Origin: CAZAYP01 sp964489425 [NCBI: uncultured Verrucomicrobiota bacterium]
Lineage (GTDB): Bacteria > Verrucomicrobiota > Kiritimatiellia > RZYC01
DNA: 53,200 nucleotides
Reading direction: 5' to 3'
Assembly (NCBI GenBank): GCA_964489425.1
Contig: CAZAYP010000042.1
Span: forward strand, 1-53,200
Positions 46,550 through 53,200 of the stretch are shown here, piece after piece. The notes under the pieces were generated by a model that was not told the DNA's origin, searched no databases, and saw only the letters and a list, made by a program, of their open reading frames with translations. Each line of letters begins with the position of its first letter. Positions within the stretch are counted from its first letter, which is position 1. Position numbers and translations under genes: made by a program.

Positions 46550-46642
46550 CCAGAATGAAATAGCCGGTTTGGTTCGGGTGCGCGAGCCTCCTGCCCGGCG
46601 CGGTAAACAAGTTCTGCTCGCAAGTATGGAAAGGACAAAGCA

Positions 46643-49600
46643 ATGAGTATTCCGCGGTTCCTGTTTACCTGCATTCTGATCCTGGTGGCCTGTTTGGGCG
46701 TAGATGTGTCGGCGCAAGCCACGTTGCCGGCTTTTCATACGGGGCCATGGTCTAACAATGTTCCACCCGCGGGTTGGACCTTCACCGGCTTGGGAACGCC
46801 CCAGTATGCCGACTACGACGGCGCCGGCTTTGGCGCGGGCAAGCTGGATACTTCCGGCGACATGATCACCGTCAATTTTGACAGCGCCCCGGGAACGGTG
46901 GCTTACTGGATCAAGGGTAATACGCTGTCCGGAGCTTATGTATTTAAAGTTGAGGAATCCGCAGATGGAGGAACTTGGTCGGATGTGGTAGCCTATAATG
47001 GCGCAGGGATCACTTCGTCCGCGGTGCCGACGACCAACGCGCTGCTCAGCGCCTCCCGCTTCGTTCGTTTCAACTATGTGACCAAGGTCGGTGGCAACGT
47101 GGGCGTGGATGGCATTGCCATCAGTTCCGGCGGGCCGGCCGTGTTCCAGGTGACGCTGGACAAGGCTGACGGATTCCAGGTGATACAGGGAACCAGCACG
47201 TCGGTCACCGCGACCGCCGCCAATGGAACCGCTCCTTATACCTACGGCTGGTCCAGCACGCTGGGCGGCACCTATTACACGGCCGTGGCCAATGTCTTCA
47301 CCATTTTGGGCACGGCACCTACCGGTTCTTTTACGGCCACGGCAACAGCGACGGACGCTGCCGCGCAGTCCACGAACAAGACGGTGAGCTTCAGCGTGGT
47401 CACCGCGCCGACAACGTATCCCATCACCATCACGCCGCCCACCCATGGGACGGTCTCCACCACCCCGGCGACCGAAACGACGGCCGGAACAACGGTGACG
47501 ATTACCGCGACGCCCGACAGCGGCTACCAGGCCGACACGATCACCGTGGTGGATGCAGCCATGAACCCCGTGACCGTGACCGGCAACACGTTCACGATGC
47601 CGGCCGCGGGCGTGACGGTCACCGTAACCTTCACGTCCGTGCCCGCCGAAGGCATTTTGGCCTACCGCTTCACTTCGGCGCCGCACTTGCAGGTGACGAC
47701 CAAGGACGCGAATGTCGACGTGTCGGCCATGTCCATTTCTGCGGGCACCATTGAAACTAATATTACCTCTGCGGCATTTCCCAATCCGCCTTTAATCGAA
47801 GAGACGGGTGGGTGGAATGGAGAGAGCCAGGCGGCGGCCAAGTGCTACCAGTTCACGATCACGCCCCAGGTGGGCTACCCGGTGACGATCAACGGCATCT
47901 TCTTCCGCGCTTATGCTACGTCGGCGGGTCCCTCGGGAATGGGATATAACATTGGCGGCGGATTGGCCACGTATGAAGTCAATGCACCCAGCGCCGCGCT
48001 CCTGGTTGTCAGCCAGGCCGTGGTGGGCGTAGATAACCAGACCTCGCCCATTGTGGTGCAGATTCAAGGCTGGACCAACGGGTCCCGCGCCAGCAGCGGC
48101 GCTGGAGTATTCCGGTTGGATGACGTGGTGATTTACGGCACCGTTTCCAGCGGCGGCGGCATCGACAACCCCAGCGCGTTTTCTGCTACCGGTGGCAACG
48201 CGGTCGTAGACCTGGCTTGGACTGCGAATGCCAGCAACGATGTCGTGATGATTGCCTACAACACCAGCTCCACCTTTGGCGCGCCGTCCGGTACATATGG
48301 CGTGGGCAATGAAATCGCTGGCGGTGGCAAGGTCATCTTCCGGGATCGCGCCCCGGGTTACCAGCAGGCCGGGCTGACCAATGGGCAAGCCTATTATTAT
48401 CGAGCCTGGTCGGTGCGTGGCGAGACCAACTATTCCTCGGGCGTGGCGGCTTCGGCCACTCCGTGGAACGGGGTCAACAACCCGTCTGGCGTTACCGCCA
48501 CGGGCAGCAACGCGGCCGTGACCATGGCGTGGACGCTCAACGCGAACAGCGATCCGGTCATGGTGGCCTACAACACGACCTCGATCTTCGGCGAGCCGAG
48601 CGGGACCTACAGCGTGGGCGGCGAAATCCTCGGTGGCGGCAAGGTGCTCTACATGGCCGGCGGCACCGGGTTCCAGCAGCCCGGGCTGACCAATGGCCAG
48701 ACCTACTGGTTCCGCGCCTGGTCCGTGGCCACGGGGCCTGAGTACTCCTCGGGTTATACCGTTTCCGCCACGCCCGTGTCCGGCCCGTTACAGCCGCCCG
48801 GCATCCTCGCGGCATCCTCCGTAAGCTCCAATCATTTTACGGCCAACTGGACAGCGCCCGAAGGCGCTACCAGCTACCTGCTGGACGTGGCCACGAACGA
48901 AGCGTTCCGCTACAGCGCGGGCCGGCGCGCCACCGACCTGAACCCGGGCGACCTGATGATCGTGACGGTCAATGCGCGCACCAACACCACCTCCCAAAAA
49001 GGCTTTGATGCCGTTCCGTTGGTGGACTTGGATCCGGGCGCCACGATCATGTTTACCGACAACGGATGGAGCAACGGAACCTGGCGCACGACGAGCGAAG
49101 GCGTGGTGACCTATGTCGCTCCGGGCGCGGTGACCGCGGGCACGGTGTTGTCATACCGCAATGTCAACGAAAACGGCTTCACCAAGACCGGGAGTTTCGA
49201 CCTGTCGGTCTCCGGGGACAACATCCTGGTTTACCAGGGCTCGGCGGAAATCCCGTTGTTCGTCTACGGCATTGGCTGGAGCAGCGCCACGCCGTGGGTC
49301 ACCAATGGCGCCAATGTTACGGGTAATAACTCTGAAATTCCTCCGGCATTGAGCGTCGAAGCCTTCACGATCGCCACCCTGGGGCGCAGCAACAACTATC
49401 AATATGTGGCCGCTAACGGCACGACGGGAAGCAAGGCTGAACTGCTGCAAAAAGCAGCGACCAGCGGCAACTGGGTCGGCAGCAGTTTCGACGCCTATGC
49501 CAAATTCACCCCCGACTTCACGGTCGGCGGCGGGGGCGCGGCCAACGACTTCGTGCCTGGCTACCGCAACCGGCCAGTCAGCGGCACCAGCGAGGTAGTC

Positions 49601-50095
49601 ACGGGCCTGGTCGATAACTTCACCTATTACTATCGCGTGCGCGCCGTCAGCGCCTCGGAGACCAGCGGGTACTCCGCGATCACCAACGTAACCACCGGGG
49701 GTGGAACGCCAAGCCCGACCTATGAGAGCTGGGCGGTTGCCCACGGGCTGGATCCGGCTTCGCCCAGCGGCCAGCCCGGCGCTAATTACGACAGCGATGC
49801 GGACAGCAACTACGAGGAGTTCGTGGCAGACACGGATCCAACCAACCCGAACTCCTGCTTCCCGTACTTCGTGACGAACTTCCCGGGCACGGCCGTGATC
49901 ACGATCTGGGCCGGGCCGCCGACCACCAACAGCCGCATCTACGACGTGTGGGTGGCGACCAATCTGCGGCCGCCCCAGGTCTGGACCGGGTTCAACTTCA
50001 ACCGGCGCGGCGCGGACAATGGCAGCGCTATCGGGTTCACCGTAACCAACACCGGCGCCGGCCGATTCTATCGCTCCGGCGTCAAGGTGCCGTAA
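46643..50095 (+). CDS. Secreted multidomain repeat protein (Ig-like, FN3-like, lamin-tail-like)
   Basis: An 1150-residue exported protein with a clear signal peptide (FLFTCILILVACLGVDVSA, cleavage near SAQA) and an AAAGGA ribosome site. After an N-terminal beta-domain come a PKD/Ig-like segment (about 170-255), an InlB-like B-repeat (THGTVSTTPATETTAGTTVT), a second beta-domain, then two tandem FN3-like units of about 100 residues (about 507 and 611) that share NPSxxxATGxNAxVxxAWTxN, GGGKV and GLTNGQxYxxRAWSV. A lamin-tail-like domain (about 770-930; LDPGATIMFTDNGW) interrupts a third FN3-like unit. The C-terminus carries a calcium-site-like SDADSNYEEFVADTDPTNP and ends GRFYRSGVKVP, similar to the FYRIEAR end of the giant protein at 8746. 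It is probably a cell-surface or extracellular binding protein; no enzyme domain is seen. Confidence 0.88.
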   Translation: MSIPRFLFTCILILVACLGVDVSAQATLPAFHTGPWSNNVPPAGWTFTGLGTPQYADYDGAGFGAGKLDTSGDMITVNFDSAPGTVAYWIKGNTLSGAYVFKVEESADGGTWSDVVAYNGAGITSSAVPTTNALLSASRFVRFNYVTKVGGNVGVDGIAISSGGPAVFQVTLDKADGFQVIQGTSTSVTATAANGTAPYTYGWSSTLGGTYYTAVANVFTILGTAPTGSFTATATATDAAAQSTNKTVSFSVVTAPTTYPITITPPTHGTVSTTPATETTAGTTVTITATPDSGYQADTITVVDAAMNPVTVTGNTFTMPAAGVTVTVTFTSVPAEGILAYRFTSAPHLQVTTKDANVDVSAMSISAGTIETNITSAAFPNPPLIEETGGWNGESQAAAKCYQFTITPQVGYPVTINGIFFRAYATSAGPSGMGYNIGGGLATYEVNAPSAALLVVSQAVVGVDNQTSPIVVQIQGWTNGSRASSGAGVFRLDDVVIYGTVSSGGGIDNPSAFSATGGNAVVDLAWTANASNDVVMIAYNTSSTFGAPSGTYGVGNEIAGGGKVIFRDRAPGYQQAGLTNGQAYYYRAWSVRGETNYSSGVAASATPWNGVNNPSGVTATGSNAAVTMAWTLNANSDPVMVAYNTTSIFGEPSGTYSVGGEILGGGKVLYMAGGTGFQQPGLTNGQTYWFRAWSVATGPEYSSGYTVSATPVSGPLQPPGILAASSVSSNHFTANWTAPEGATSYLLDVATNEAFRYSAGRRATDLNPGDLMIVTVNARTNTTSQKGFDAVPLVDLDPGATIMFTDNGWSNGTWRTTSEGVVTYVAPGAVTAGTVLSYRNVNENGFTKTGSFDLSVSGDNILVYQGSAEIPLFVYGIGWSSATPWVTNGANVTGNNSEIPPALSVEAFTIATLGRSNNYQYVAANGTTGSKAELLQKAATSGNWVGSSFDAYAKFTPDFTVGGGGAANDFVPGYRNRPVSGTSEVVTGLVDNFTYYYRVRAVSASETSGYSAITNVTTGGGTPSPTYESWAVAHGLDPASPSGQPGANYDSDADSNYEEFVADTDPTNPNSCFPYFVTNFPGTAVITIWAGPPTTNSRIYDVWVATNLRPPQVWTGFNFNRRGADNGSAIGFTVTNTGAGRFYRSGVKVP

Positions 50096-50137
50096 AGACA
50101 TTCGGATCAAAACGTGGCGCTGCGTGCGCCGTTAAAA

Positions 50138-50177
50138 CCACCCCGGCCTGCGGCCACCCCTCCTTGAAAAGGAGGGG
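50138..50177. repeat. Dispersed-type palindromic element
   Basis: CCACCCCGGCCTGCGGCCAC is followed directly by CCCCTCCTT-GAA-AAGGAGGGG, a perfect 9-base stem with a 3-base loop (50157-50177). Elements with this two-part form recur between genes in many bacterial genomes. Here it lies between the secreted-protein stop and thiL and could also act as a terminator. Only one copy is in the window. Confidence 0.5.
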
Positions 50178-50213
50178 AGCCGATGCGGGTTCCCATCTCC
50201 GTGGCAACCCCAG

Positions 50214-51155
50214 ATGACCACGCTTCATGATCTAGGCGAGTGCGAGGTGGTCCGCCGGTTGGCCAAGCTGGCTGGTGGTCACCCGGACCTGCGCGTGGGC
50301 ATTGGCGACGATGCCGCCGTGGTGCCCGGCGGGGACGAATCCTGGGACTGGGTGCTGACCACTGACCCCGTGGTTGAACAAGTCCACTTCACGGCAGATG
50401 CCCCGGCCGCAGCCATCGGGCACAAGGCCGTGGGCCGGGTGCTGAGCGACCTGGCCGCCATGGGCAGCGAGCCGCTGTGGCTGCTGGTCAACGTGGGGGC
50501 GCCGGCCACCCTGCCGTGGATCCGCCTGGAGCAGGTGTACCAAGGCGCCACGTCCCTGGCCCGCCGCTTCGGCGCGACGATTATCGGGGGCGACATGACT
50601 ACCACCCCCCAGCTTGAACTGCACGTGTTTGGCATGGGCCGTGTGCCGCGAGGCACCGCGCTGACCCGGGCCGGTGCGCGGCCGGGCGATGCGCTGTACG
50701 TCACCGGCGCCCTCGGCGGCAGCCGCCTGGGCCGCCACCTGGCCTTTGAGCCCCGGGTGCGCGAAGGGGCGTGGTTGCGGGCGGAACCATGGGCCACGGC
50801 CATGATGGACGTGAGCGATGGCCTGGCCGCCGACCTGCCGCGGCTATGCGCAAGCAGCGGGGTGGGGGCGGAAATAGACGCCGCGGCGATCCCCCTGCAC
50901 CCGGATGCCGGCGCCATGGCGGATGGGCGGCCGCCCCTGGCGCATGCGCTGGAAGACGGCGAAGATTTTGAACTGCTGTTCACTGTGCCCGCCGACAGGG
51001 CCAAGAAGTTCGAGCTGGCCTGGAACGCGACGTTCACCCTGCCATGCACCCGGATCGGCACGGTCCTTCCCGTCAGCGCCGGGTTGGAGATAAGAATGGC
51101 CGATCAATCACGGCAGGCGCTGGCGCCTGGCGGCTACGAGCATTACCGGACCTGA
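50214..51155 (+). CDS. thiL: Thiamine-monophosphate kinase
   Basis: A 313-residue ATP-dependent enzyme phosphorylating thiamine phosphate to thiamine diphosphate in the cytoplasm. The N-terminus (MTTLHDLGECEVVRRLAKLA) and the motifs VGIGDDAAVV, LTTDPVVEQVHF, VLSDLAAMGSEPLWLLVNV, IGGDMTTTPQLELHVFG and MMDVSDGLAADLPRLCASSG are those of ThiL; the Asp residues in GDD, TTD, SD and GGD bind Mg-ATP and substrate. GEDFELLFTVP near residue 250 is also conserved. Length is normal. There is no TPP riboswitch sequence upstream and no other thiamine gene nearby. Its end overlaps that of the convergent SGNH-hydrolase gene by 13 bases. Confidence 0.96.
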   Translation: MTTLHDLGECEVVRRLAKLAGGHPDLRVGIGDDAAVVPGGDESWDWVLTTDPVVEQVHFTADAPAAAIGHKAVGRVLSDLAAMGSEPLWLLVNVGAPATLPWIRLEQVYQGATSLARRFGATIIGGDMTTTPQLELHVFGMGRVPRGTALTRAGARPGDALYVTGALGGSRLGRHLAFEPRVREGAWLRAEPWATAMMDVSDGLAADLPRLCASSGVGAEIDAAAIPLHPDAGAMADGRPPLAHALEDGEDFELLFTVPADRAKKFELAWNATFTLPCTRIGTVLPVSAGLEIRMADQSRQALAPGGYEHYRT

Positions 51156-52339
51156 CCGCTCGCCGGTTCCGCTCCGGGCCCCGCCGCAACCCGGTCAAAT
51201 CGCGCCGCCACCTCCGGGATGGCCGTCAGCTTGCGGTACAGAAGGTCTGCGATGTAGGCGTTGCCGGCCTCGGTATAATGGCCGGCCGCATGATCGTAAT
51301 GCAGCGCCCCCGCGGGGATAAACAGGGGGGGCACGGCATTTGCCGGCAACCGGCGAAAGTCATCGACAAGGTCGATAAAAAGAATGCCATGCTGTTGCGT
51401 GAACTGGCGCAGCATCTGCCGCCAGACATCCCCGGCGTTGGGTTTGCGGTCGCCTTCGGTGGGCAGGAACGCCACGACCAGGATCCGCCCGGCCGCGCGG
51501 TCTTGCTGCGCCAGGGTTTCAAATATTTTAGCGCACACGGCTGGCGTGTCCACACGCCGCGGTTGGGTCGTGCCCGCATCGGTCCCCGTTGCGCTGGAGG
51601 CTGGCCGGCCCAGGATCCACTCGGAGAGCAATTGGGGCGCACGCAGGCGCATGAACGCGCCGCCGTACCGCGAGGCCCAGGTGGCGTAGGATGCCTTGCG
51701 CGGCACGGGCGTGTTGCGTACCTCCAAGCGTCCGTTTTGCAGCGTCAGGATGGGCTTGCCGTAGCCGGAAACCGTGTCGGTTTCCATGCGATCAAAATCC
51801 CATTTGATAATCGCAAACAGATGCACGTCGTGCTCAAGGGGGCGGCCGTCGCGCGCATACCAGAGATAAGCCTGGTCAATCCCGTAGCCGCCCTGGCCCA
51901 TGTTCACGACCTCGAGGCGCGCATCTTTTTGCTCAAGCTGCGCACACCAGGTTTGGTCGTTGGCCACCCCGTAGCCAAGGGTGAACGAGTCGCCCGAACA
52001 GATAACGCGGACCTTGCCCGGCGCCACGTTGGTGGTGGTGGGCGTATCGGCCCGGAATCCCTGCGCATTGATGCGCACCTCTTTGCCGGGTCCGTACATA
52101 TCCGGGACGTGGGCATCCGGCGTGTTGACCCAGCCGAGTTGAGGGTCGTATTCCGTGTGGCGGCGTTCGGCAACCTGGGGTGGCGCATCGCGTTGGCGGT
52201 CCGCGGCGGCGCGCAAGGCTTGATACTCGCGCCAAGCCGTCCAGTAGCCGGCCAACCCCTCGGCCAGCAGCAGCAACCCCACCAGCACCAGCAGGTTGCC
52301 GGCCAGCAATTTCAGGCAGCCTGGCTTTTGCGCGCCCAT
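51143..52339 (-). CDS. Membrane-anchored SGNH/GDSL-family hydrolase
   Basis: A 398-residue protein with one N-terminal membrane segment (about 11-31; LLAGNLLVLVGLLLLAEGLA), so the enzyme domain should face the periplasm. The nucleophile block is CSGDSFTLGYG with Ser118. Block II Gly and block III Asn are represented by NMGQGGYG and nearby residues, and the catalytic His is probably His354 in GHYTEAGN, although the usual DxxH is replaced (YDHAAGHYTE). Such proteins are esterases or acetyl-transfer partners acting on surface glycans or lipids; the N-terminal YDPQLGWVNTPDAHVPD segment is common in this group. It follows the TPR gene and a small ORF on the same strand and probably belongs to that transcription unit. 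Confidence 0.82.
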   Translation of the reverse strand: MGAQKPGCLKLLAGNLLVLVGLLLLAEGLAGYWTAWREYQALRAAADRQRDAPPQVAERRHTEYDPQLGWVNTPDAHVPDMYGPGKEVRINAQGFRADTPTTTNVAPGKVRVICSGDSFTLGYGVANDQTWCAQLEQKDARLEVVNMGQGGYGIDQAYLWYARDGRPLEHDVHLFAIIKWDFDRMETDTVSGYGKPILTLQNGRLEVRNTPVPRKASYATWASRYGGAFMRLRAPQLLSEWILGRPASSATGTDAGTTQPRRVDTPAVCAKIFETLAQQDRAAGRILVVAFLPTEGDRKPNAGDVWRQMLRQFTQQHGILFIDLVDDFRRLPANAVPPLFIPAGALHYDHAAGHYTEAGNAYIADLLYRKLTAIPEVAARFDRVAAGPGAEPASGQVR

Positions 52340-52346
52340 GCCGGAA

Positions 52347-52496
52347 CTATAGCCAGAACCCGGCCGGGTGGCGAGGCCTTATCCACGGCCAGGTGCCGCC
52401 GTTCCCTGTATCTGGCAACCGCAACACCGCACCCAGAACTGCCGGCAGGATTGCCTGGCGGTTCCATGGCCCGATCAGCGTGACTGTTTTGTTCAT
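52347..52496 (-). CDS. Possible small protein coupled to the TPR gene
   Basis: A 49-codon ORF (MNKTVTLIGPWNRQAILPAV.., ending GFWL) whose ATG overlaps the TGA of the upstream TPR gene in an ATGA and whose TAG lies 7 bases before the SGNH-hydrolase start. The position and coupling are exactly those of a gene inside an operon, yet the sequence matches nothing I know and the C-terminal half (GGTWPWIRPRHPAG) has a noncoding look. No start signal other than coupling is visible. It could be chance in a high-GC gap. Confidence 0.3.
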   Translation of the reverse strand: MNKTVTLIGPWNRQAILPAVLGAVLRLPDTGNGGTWPWIRPRHPAGFWL

Positions 52497-53077
52497 GGCG
52501 TGGTGCCGGTCGCCCCGGGTTGCGGGATGGCCTGCATGTGCTTAAGTCGTTCCGCGACGAGAGATTCTTCCGGTTCTCCTTGAAGATCTTCCCGGGCCTG
52601 TTCCAGGGTGATACGGGCGGTGGTCAAATCCCCGCCACGTTCCTGCACGTCGGCCAACTGCAGGGCCAGGGCGGCCCGGATGGCCGGCGGCTTGGTCCGG
52701 GCGCGGGCCAACTCGTTGGTAAGTATGGACGTTGCGGTTGCGTAGTTGCCAAACTCGGTATACACCCCGGCCAGGTAGGCTTGGGGTTCCGGGTTGGTCT
52801 GCATCACGACCTTGGCCCAGCGCAAGGCGTTGTCGGCCTGGCCCGCGGCGGCATATATTTGTACCAGTCGCTTGGCCAAAATGGATTCCGACGCCGGCTC
52901 GACTTCGATAAGGCGCTCGTAAACCGATGCGGCCTCGAGCGGCAACCCCTGCTGCTCATAGTCGGCCGCCAGGGCTTTCAATCGGTCTGGCGGCGCGTTG
53001 CGCTCCGTGGGAAGAAGTTCTGCCCGTGCTGCGCCAAGCCAAGCCACCCCGCCCAAAACAATGATCCACCACCTCAT
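52493..53077 (-). CDS. Exported TPR-repeat protein
   Basis: A 194-residue protein with a signal peptide (MRWWIIVLGGVAWLGAARA, cleavage after ARA) and about four tetratricopeptide helices pairs: LKALAADYEQQGLPLEAASV, LAKRLVQIYAAAGQADNALR, LAGVYTEFGNYATATSIL and LALQLADVQERGGDLTTARI. The AAGGGGG ribosome site and the promoter at 53102-53130 mark it as the first gene of a minus-strand unit continuing to the SGNH hydrolase. TPR proteins of this kind hold periplasmic protein complexes together; the partner is unknown. The last dozen residues (QPGATGTTP) are a flexible tail. Confidence 0.82.
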   Translation of the reverse strand: MRWWIIVLGGVAWLGAARAELLPTERNAPPDRLKALAADYEQQGLPLEAASVYERLIEVEPASESILAKRLVQIYAAAGQADNALRWAKVVMQTNPEPQAYLAGVYTEFGNYATATSILTNELARARTKPPAIRAALALQLADVQERGGDLTTARITLEQAREDLQGEPEESLVAERLKHMQAIPQPGATGTTP

Positions 53078-53101
53078 GACAACATCCCCCTTGAATGATT
53101 T

Positions 53102-53130
53102 AAAATACCCCCCCCGCGAGCGTTTGTAAA
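53102..53130 (-). promoter_or_regulatory. Sigma-70-type promoter of the TPR gene
   Basis: On the minus strand TTTACA (53125-53130), a 17-base spacer that includes a run of eight or nine G, and TATTTT (53102-53107). The ATG is 25 bases downstream. Spacing and match are good. The remaining bases to the window end show no gene. Confidence 0.6.
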
Positions 53131-53200
53131 GATGGAGAACATTGCCGCAGCGGTTAAGAAAGCCCGGTTTTGGGGGTGGGCAGTGGTAGCGCGCTGATAT

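Larger units (their letters stand above)
46267..46642. other. Intergenic region after the lipid operon
   Basis: 376 bases without a supported protein gene. It holds a tRNA-like 3' end (46353-46401) and a promoter candidate (46521-46549). GCGGGGATGCGGAAACCCCGC near 46306-46326 can fold as a hairpin (GCGGGG/CCCCGC arms) about 40 bases after the ligase stop and may be the operon's terminator. Confidence 0.35.

Noticed and set aside
46508-47686. A 392-codon minus-strand frame over the start of the secreted repeat protein
   Set aside because: Gly/Arg/His-rich shadow; the plus strand has a signal peptide and ribosome site.
50096-50213. Possible TPP riboswitch before thiL
   Set aside because: The conserved CUGAGA and related core elements are not present; the region is explained by the palindromic element.

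Overview
The window is high-GC bacterial DNA with long, tightly packed genes, many joined by 4-base ATGA stop/start overlaps. A giant secreted protein built of SdrD_B-like domains, secreted proteins ending in an FYR-type tail, and a very large set of hybrid histidine kinases suggest a PVC-superphylum bacterium (Verrucomicrobiota or Kiritimatiellota type). That is an inference from protein style; there is no rRNA or marker gene to settle it.

Layout. 1-950: a Phd/PIN toxin-antitoxin pair whose toxin carries an in-frame TAA. 947-4913 (minus): a GT-C glycosyltransferase and asparagine synthetase, probably leaderless. 5014-5874: purU. 5901-8641 (minus): a NarL-type histidine kinase overlapping a TrmJ-like RNA methyltransferase. 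8746-16602 (minus): the giant secreted protein, whose signal peptide is cut from the rest by an in-frame TAA. 16.7-18.4 kb: a gene graveyard with a radical SAM fragment and a possible transposon end.

18569-36329 (plus): a signalling island. It holds two response regulators, two hybrid kinases sharing a duplicated N-terminal half, then a coupled operon of a TolC-type outer-membrane protein, three PhnD-like periplasmic binding proteins, a membrane hybrid kinase and a soluble hybrid kinase. No ABC permease or ATPase is present, so the binding proteins look like sensory or export-associated parts. Short palindromic repeats are scattered through the start of this island and one has become part of a response-regulator coding sequence.

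36568-46266 (plus): a seven-gene operon with a clear promoter: HMG-CoA reductase, a UbiA prenyltransferase, a PEP-synthase/rifampin-phosphotransferase-like enzyme, a BtaA-like aminocarboxypropyl transferase, a dolichol/phytol-kinase-like CTP-dependent membrane kinase, a GNAT-like protein and an OleC-like AMP ligase. Together they suggest an undescribed isoprenoid-linked lipid pathway.

46267-53200: a tRNA-like 3' remnant, a 1150-residue secreted repeat protein, a dispersed palindromic element, thiL, and a minus-strand TPR / small ORF / SGNH-hydrolase group.
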